From Bryobacterales bacterium (GTDB lineage: Bacteria > Acidobacteriota > Terriglobia > Bryobacterales > Bryobacteraceae), in NCBI GenBank assembly GCA_016789905.1, contig JAEUQC010000142.1:1-34712 (forward strand): a stretch of 34,712 nucleotides of DNA, written 5' to 3'. Positions 32,123-34,712 of this stretch are shown here, piece after piece (position 1 is the stretch's first letter; every line of letters starts with the position of its first letter). The notes under the pieces were generated by a model. The model saw only the letters and a list, made by a program, of their open reading frames with translations. It did not search any database and was not told the origin of the DNA. Both the position numbers and the translations under genes were made by a program.

Positions 32123-33319
32123 TTATTTCGATTCCTTTTTCGAGAGAGATTGGAGCGGCAACACAGCAGCGCGGACGCGTTCGTCGCGCCATGCCAAAAC
32201 GATTTGGCCGCCGGAGACAGCGACCTTTGGAAAACCAGTGGTGCGAGAGGCAGGGACTTCGGCGACCGTGACGGCAGGGCCGGCGACGCCATTGGCGGAG
32301 ACGTGACGGAGGCGGATTTCAGCGCGGACGCCGTGGGTCTTTTCGAGCCAGGCGGCCAGATAGGCGCCGTTGTGGAGCGGAGCAAGCGAGGGGCGGCCGA
32401 GGGGGTTGCCGGAGTCGAGACGAACGGGGGTAGAAAAGCGGGCGCCGTCGTCGGAGGAGAGGGCGAGTTGCACTTTGGGTTGGGCGTTGGCGCGGGTGAG
32501 CCAGGCGATAGCGACGCGGCCGGCGCCGGCGGTGGCGATGGACGGGCCTTCGGTGGGGCAACCGTTGATGCGCCAGCCATCGGCGTGGAGGGTGCGGGGT
32601 TCGGTCCAGGCGCCATTGACGAAACGAACCACGGAGATGTCGCGGATTTCGCCGGGGCTGTGATCGCGATAGGCGGCGATGAGACCGGAGGCGGTTCGGG
32701 CGAGGGCTGTCTGGCAGCAGGAGCAGACGTCGGCGTCAAGTTCGATATCGGTGGCGGCGCGGCCGTCGGCGTGCAACTGGAGGAAGCGAAGGGTTTTGCG
32801 ATGGCCGTGTTCGCCGTGCCCGGAATGGGCGGCGGGCGGAGCTCCGGCGGGCGGGGAGAGATACACTGCGCCGGTGCCGGCGAAGCTGAGGAAGCCAGCG
32901 TAATCGTCTTTTTCGTCGAGGCTCATGCCATGAATTTCGCGCCAGGCGCCGGCGGTACGCCGGGCAACGCGAATTCCATAGCCGAACTTGCCGCCGCCGG
33001 CGGAGCGGGAGAGCCAGTGGGCGAGCATTGTGCCGTCGGGCTGGACAGACAGCGACGGAAAGTCGGCCCAGTTGACGAACCAGTTCTTGCCGGCGGCGAT
33101 CATTTCCGGCGGCGACCACTTACCGCCTTGTAAGCGGGAGAAGCGGAGGGCGTGCCCGCCGTTGTGTGGGTCGAGCCAGGAAAGGTAGAGCGTGCCATCA
33201 GCGGCAGTAGTGAGGAACGGCATTCCGCTCTCGGGCTGGGCGGGGGGATCGAGACGGACGGGTTGGGCCGCGGCGATGGTTGCGAAGACGGCGGCCGCGA
33301 GCGCGGCGCGAATGGTCAT
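32123..33319 (-). CDS. exported BNR/sialidase-like beta-propeller protein with CSCC motif
   Basis: 398 residues from the ATG at 33317-33319, which has AAGGAG eight bases upstream and overlaps the previous stop (ATGA). Signal peptide about 1-19 (TIRAALAAAVFATIAAAQ). The body shows repeated propeller strands with Asp/Trp signatures: DGTLYLSWLDPHNGGHALRFSRLQGGKWSPPE, DGTMLAHWL, SDDGARFSTPVRLDSGNPLGRPSLAPL and GQIVLAWRDE. A striking DADVCSCCQTALARTASGLIAAYRDHSPGEIRDI segment sits near the middle, followed by RINGCPTEGPSIA. The clustered cysteines suggest metal or heme binding rather than glycosidase action; no sialidase Arg triad could be assigned. Also a His-rich SGHGEHGHRK loop. Confidence 0.75.
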   Translation of the reverse strand: MTIRAALAAAVFATIAAAQPVRLDPPAQPESGMPFLTTAADGTLYLSWLDPHNGGHALRFSRLQGGKWSPPEMIAAGKNWFVNWADFPSLSVQPDGTMLAHWLSRSAGGGKFGYGIRVARRTAGAWREIHGMSLDEKDDYAGFLSFAGTGAVYLSPPAGAPPAAHSGHGEHGHRKTLRFLQLHADGRAATDIELDADVCSCCQTALARTASGLIAAYRDHSPGEIRDISVVRFVNGAWTEPRTLHADGWRINGCPTEGPSIATAGAGRVAIAWLTRANAQPKVQLALSSDDGARFSTPVRLDSGNPLGRPSLAPLHNGAYLAAWLEKTHGVRAEIRLRHVSANGVAGPAVTVAEVPASRTTGFPKVAVSGGQIVLAWRDERVRAAVLPLQSLSKKESK

Positions 33320-33780
33320 TTTGATTCTCCTTGTTTCGAGGCCGGTTCGGGCGTGTCCCATTCCCACAGCAGGTCCGGCAACTCACCGGAGGGAGCGGGC
33401 GGATGGGGCATGGACTTCATGCGGCGTACGAGCAGCGTGACGAACGCCAGGCCGGCCGCGGACGCAATCACGGGCGTGCAGGTGAGCAGACGGCCGCGGG
33501 TTCCATCGGGCACGGCGGGGATGCGCGTGGAATACTGTTGCAGATACGAATTCTTACTCTCGCTGTCCGTAGCGCCGGCCCCAATGCGACGGCGGATATC
33601 GGCACGCATTTCGTCCGCGGCGGGAGAGTGATGGGTGATGAGATTTTCCCGCCAACAGCATGGGGCGACAAACGTGGCGAAAAGCTGTTGCAGCCTGGGG
33701 TCGCCATTGGCTGGATTGGCCAGCAAGCGCACGGGGGCGAGCGCGCCGAGCGGCATGAGAAACACACGTCTCCTGTTCAC
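33316..33780 (-). CDS. CcmH-like protein with Tat-like signal
   Basis: 154 residues from a GTG with AGGAGAAGGA directly upstream. The N-terminus RRRVFLMPLGALAPVRLLA resembles a twin-arginine signal. The mature part PRLQQLFATFVAPCCWRENLITHHSPAADEMRADIRRRIGAGATDSE resembles the N-terminal CcmH domain of cytochrome c maturation, in which LRCLVCQ-type cysteines precede a helix with SPxAxxLRxxI; here the pair is a vicinal Cys-Cys-Trp. One C-terminal helix follows (LLTCTPVIASAAGLAFVTLLVRRM). No other Ccm genes are present, so a role in thiol or metal handling within this operon is more likely than cytochrome assembly. The stop overlaps the next gene. Confidence 0.65.
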   Translation of the reverse strand: MNRRRVFLMPLGALAPVRLLANPANGDPRLQQLFATFVAPCCWRENLITHHSPAADEMRADIRRRIGAGATDSESKNSYLQQYSTRIPAVPDGTRGRLLTCTPVIASAAGLAFVTLLVRRMKSMPHPPAPSGELPDLLWEWDTPEPASKQGESK

Positions 33781-33809
33781 ATTCCTTCTCCTGATGGATG
33801 GCTGTTCGA

Positions 33810-34199
33810 TTAAGGGAGCAGAACGGCGAACGGAGGAGGCGGTCTTGCGCAAAGCGCGAAGGGACGGAAAGGGAGCAGCGCCAGCGGGAGGACGGGCAAT
33901 TCGATGGGGTGCGTTGCCGTTGCGACGGGGAGGACCGGAGGTGGGTTCCAAGTGAAGACCGGGCTGGCGGAACCGGGTACTTGCCCACATCCGGGAGGGC
34001 AAACGCGAGCCGAAAATGACGGTCCGGTTTTGGCGGCGGCCCGGCAACAGGAGCTCTTTTTCTTTCCACGGCAGCAGGTAATGCGGCAGCCTTCCGCCGC
34101 GGCGACGAAGGCCATGACGTGCGAGGGCAGCAACAGCACGAGCATCGCCAGTGCGGCGAGCATGCGTGAAAAGAGACGGCGATGCGAACGCAGCGTCAT
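33810..34199 (-). CDS. small exported Cys-rich protein
   Basis: 129 residues from the ATG at 34197-34199, with GGGAGG about 11 bases upstream. A signal peptide or signal anchor (residues 10-33, MLAALAMLVLLLPSHVMAFVAA) is followed by GCRITCCRGKKKSSCCRAAAK, five cysteines in 18 residues with lysines between, then VCPPGC and a proline-rich tail. I do not recognise a named family. The Cys-Cys pairs resemble those of the neighbouring small protein at 34287-34664 and suggest binding of a soft metal in the envelope. It lies 29 bases upstream of the CcmH-like gene. Confidence 0.6.
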   Translation of the reverse strand: MTLRSHRRLFSRMLAALAMLVLLLPSHVMAFVAAAEGCRITCCRGKKKSSCCRAAAKTGPSFSARVCPPGCGQVPGSASPVFTWNPPPVLPVATATHPIELPVLPLALLPFRPFALCARPPPPFAVLLP

Positions 34200-34286
34200 G
34201 CGGAACAAACACCTCCCGCGCGAAGCGGGCACGGGGCTTCCCTTTCGAAATACGGCTCTGGAGCGGCGCAAGGCCGCGAGGGCGTG

Positions 34287-34664
34287 TTAGGGAATGAACA
34301 CGGGCGGCCCGCGCTTATTGCCGGCGCCACGGGAGGCGAGAGGAACGCGCACGCCAAAGGCGGGCACTGGATCGCCCGCGCCGGGATCGAACCGATGGAT
34401 CGTGGAGCTGCGGTTCGCGCTTTCGGCAGCGTGGGTCGCGGGAACGCCATGCGCTGCGGGGAAGAGCGCACAACGAACCGCGGCGCGACTGACAGCAGCA
34501 CCCTCAGCCGGGCGCGCCTGTTTATTGATGGAGCAGCCGTGCTTGCCGTCCCGGCGGCAGCAGGCCGGCAGATTCGATTCCGATGCGCCGAGCGCCAAGA
34601 GGACGGGCGCAGCCAGCGAAACGCTGAAAAGCGTTAGCAGGAGAATAGAGAGAGCCCGTCGCAC
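34287..34664 (-). CDS. small exported protein with CCRRDGKHGC motif
   Basis: 125 residues from a GTG. Signal peptide about 1-26 (MRRALSILLLTLFSVSLAAPVLLAL). The mature protein begins LPACCRRDGKHGCSI, a Cys-Cys...Lys-His-Gly-Cys motif that recurs in short acidobacterial exported proteins of unknown function, with one further Cys (VRCALFPA) and a basic, proline-containing tail. It is the first gene of the minus-strand run towards 27173. A TACAAT -10 box six bases before the GTG suggests that transcription starts at the start codon. Metal or thiol chemistry is inferred from the cysteines and neighbours only. Confidence 0.65.
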   Translation of the reverse strand: MRRALSILLLTLFSVSLAAPVLLALGASESNLPACCRRDGKHGCSINKQARPAEGAAVSRAAVRCALFPAAHGVPATHAAESANRSSTIHRFDPGAGDPVPAFGVRVPLASRGAGNKRGPPVFIP

Positions 34665-34670
34665 TCAACG

Positions 34671-34676
34671 ATTGTA
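34671..34676 (-). promoter_or_regulatory. -10 box TACAAT of the minus-strand Cys-rich/CusF-like operon
   Basis: On the minus strand TACAAT is followed by six bases and the GTG at 34664, with no Shine-Dalgarno sequence, so the mRNA is probably leaderless. No convincing -35 hexamer is seen at 16-18 bases; regulation by an activator or alternative sigma factor is possible. Confidence 0.5.
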
Positions 34677-34712
34677 GCCGATTCCGGAAGAGCGGGCGGC
34701 ATAGAGTTACCT

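Overview
This looks like a chromosomal segment of a Bryobacterales/Solibacter-type acidobacterium. Three things point there: a 1042-residue secreted protein ending in the 'Solibacter paralogous family' C-terminal domain (TIGR03437 type); an Oar-like TonB-dependent receptor with a carboxypeptidase-regulatory N-terminus; and the high-GC gene style with many GTG/TTG starts. No rRNA, tRNA, CRISPR array or complete transposon was recognised.

Layout. 1-428 (-): fragment of an RHS/YD-repeat protein running off the left edge, followed by about 0.9 kb without a convincing gene. 1298-1368: a long, near-perfect nested hairpin. 1388-3616 (+): a three-gene terminase-like cassette (small-subunit-like protein, ATPase, separate nuclease) with no other phage gene nearby. 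3667-6795 (+): the large BACON/TIGR03437 exported protein. 6948-9345 (-): PPK2 polyphosphate kinase and a CreD-like membrane protein. 9437-15704 (+): FluC fluoride channel, two MacB-type permeases without an ATPase, a PQQ/cytochrome c dehydrogenase and a YcaQ-type DNA glycosylase, tightly packed. 15741-16260: about five copies of a 104-bp G-rich tandem repeat. 16308-17255 (-): a DedA-rhodanese fusion in which an in-frame TGA occupies the catalytic cysteine position, a candidate selenoprotein. Then come a zinc-ribbon protein, a sugar isomerase, a NYN-domain RNase with a structured leader, an HTH/ParA-like ATPase pair, an MlrC-type metallopeptidase with a small coupled exported protein, a TonB receptor, an ECF sigma factor with an unusual anti-sigma factor carrying an HNH-like C-terminal domain, and a DASS-family transporter.

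27173-34664 (-) is a seven-gene run in one direction: two Cys-rich exported proteins, a CcmH-like protein, a BNR/sialidase-like protein with a CSCC motif, an Oar-like receptor, a CusF-like copper-binding lipoprotein and the DASS transporter. The CusF-like protein and the many thiol-rich exported proteins suggest copper or another soft metal as the theme; this is inference.

Base composition changes along the window. Up to about 7 kb the + strand is C-rich at third codon positions whatever the gene orientation; from about 8 kb to the end it is G-rich. This is a GC-skew switch of the sign expected at a replication origin or an inversion boundary.

The most interesting signals are the in-frame TGA in the rhodanese active site with a downstream hairpin, the phage-less split terminase behind a structured hairpin, and the anti-sigma/HNH-like fusion.
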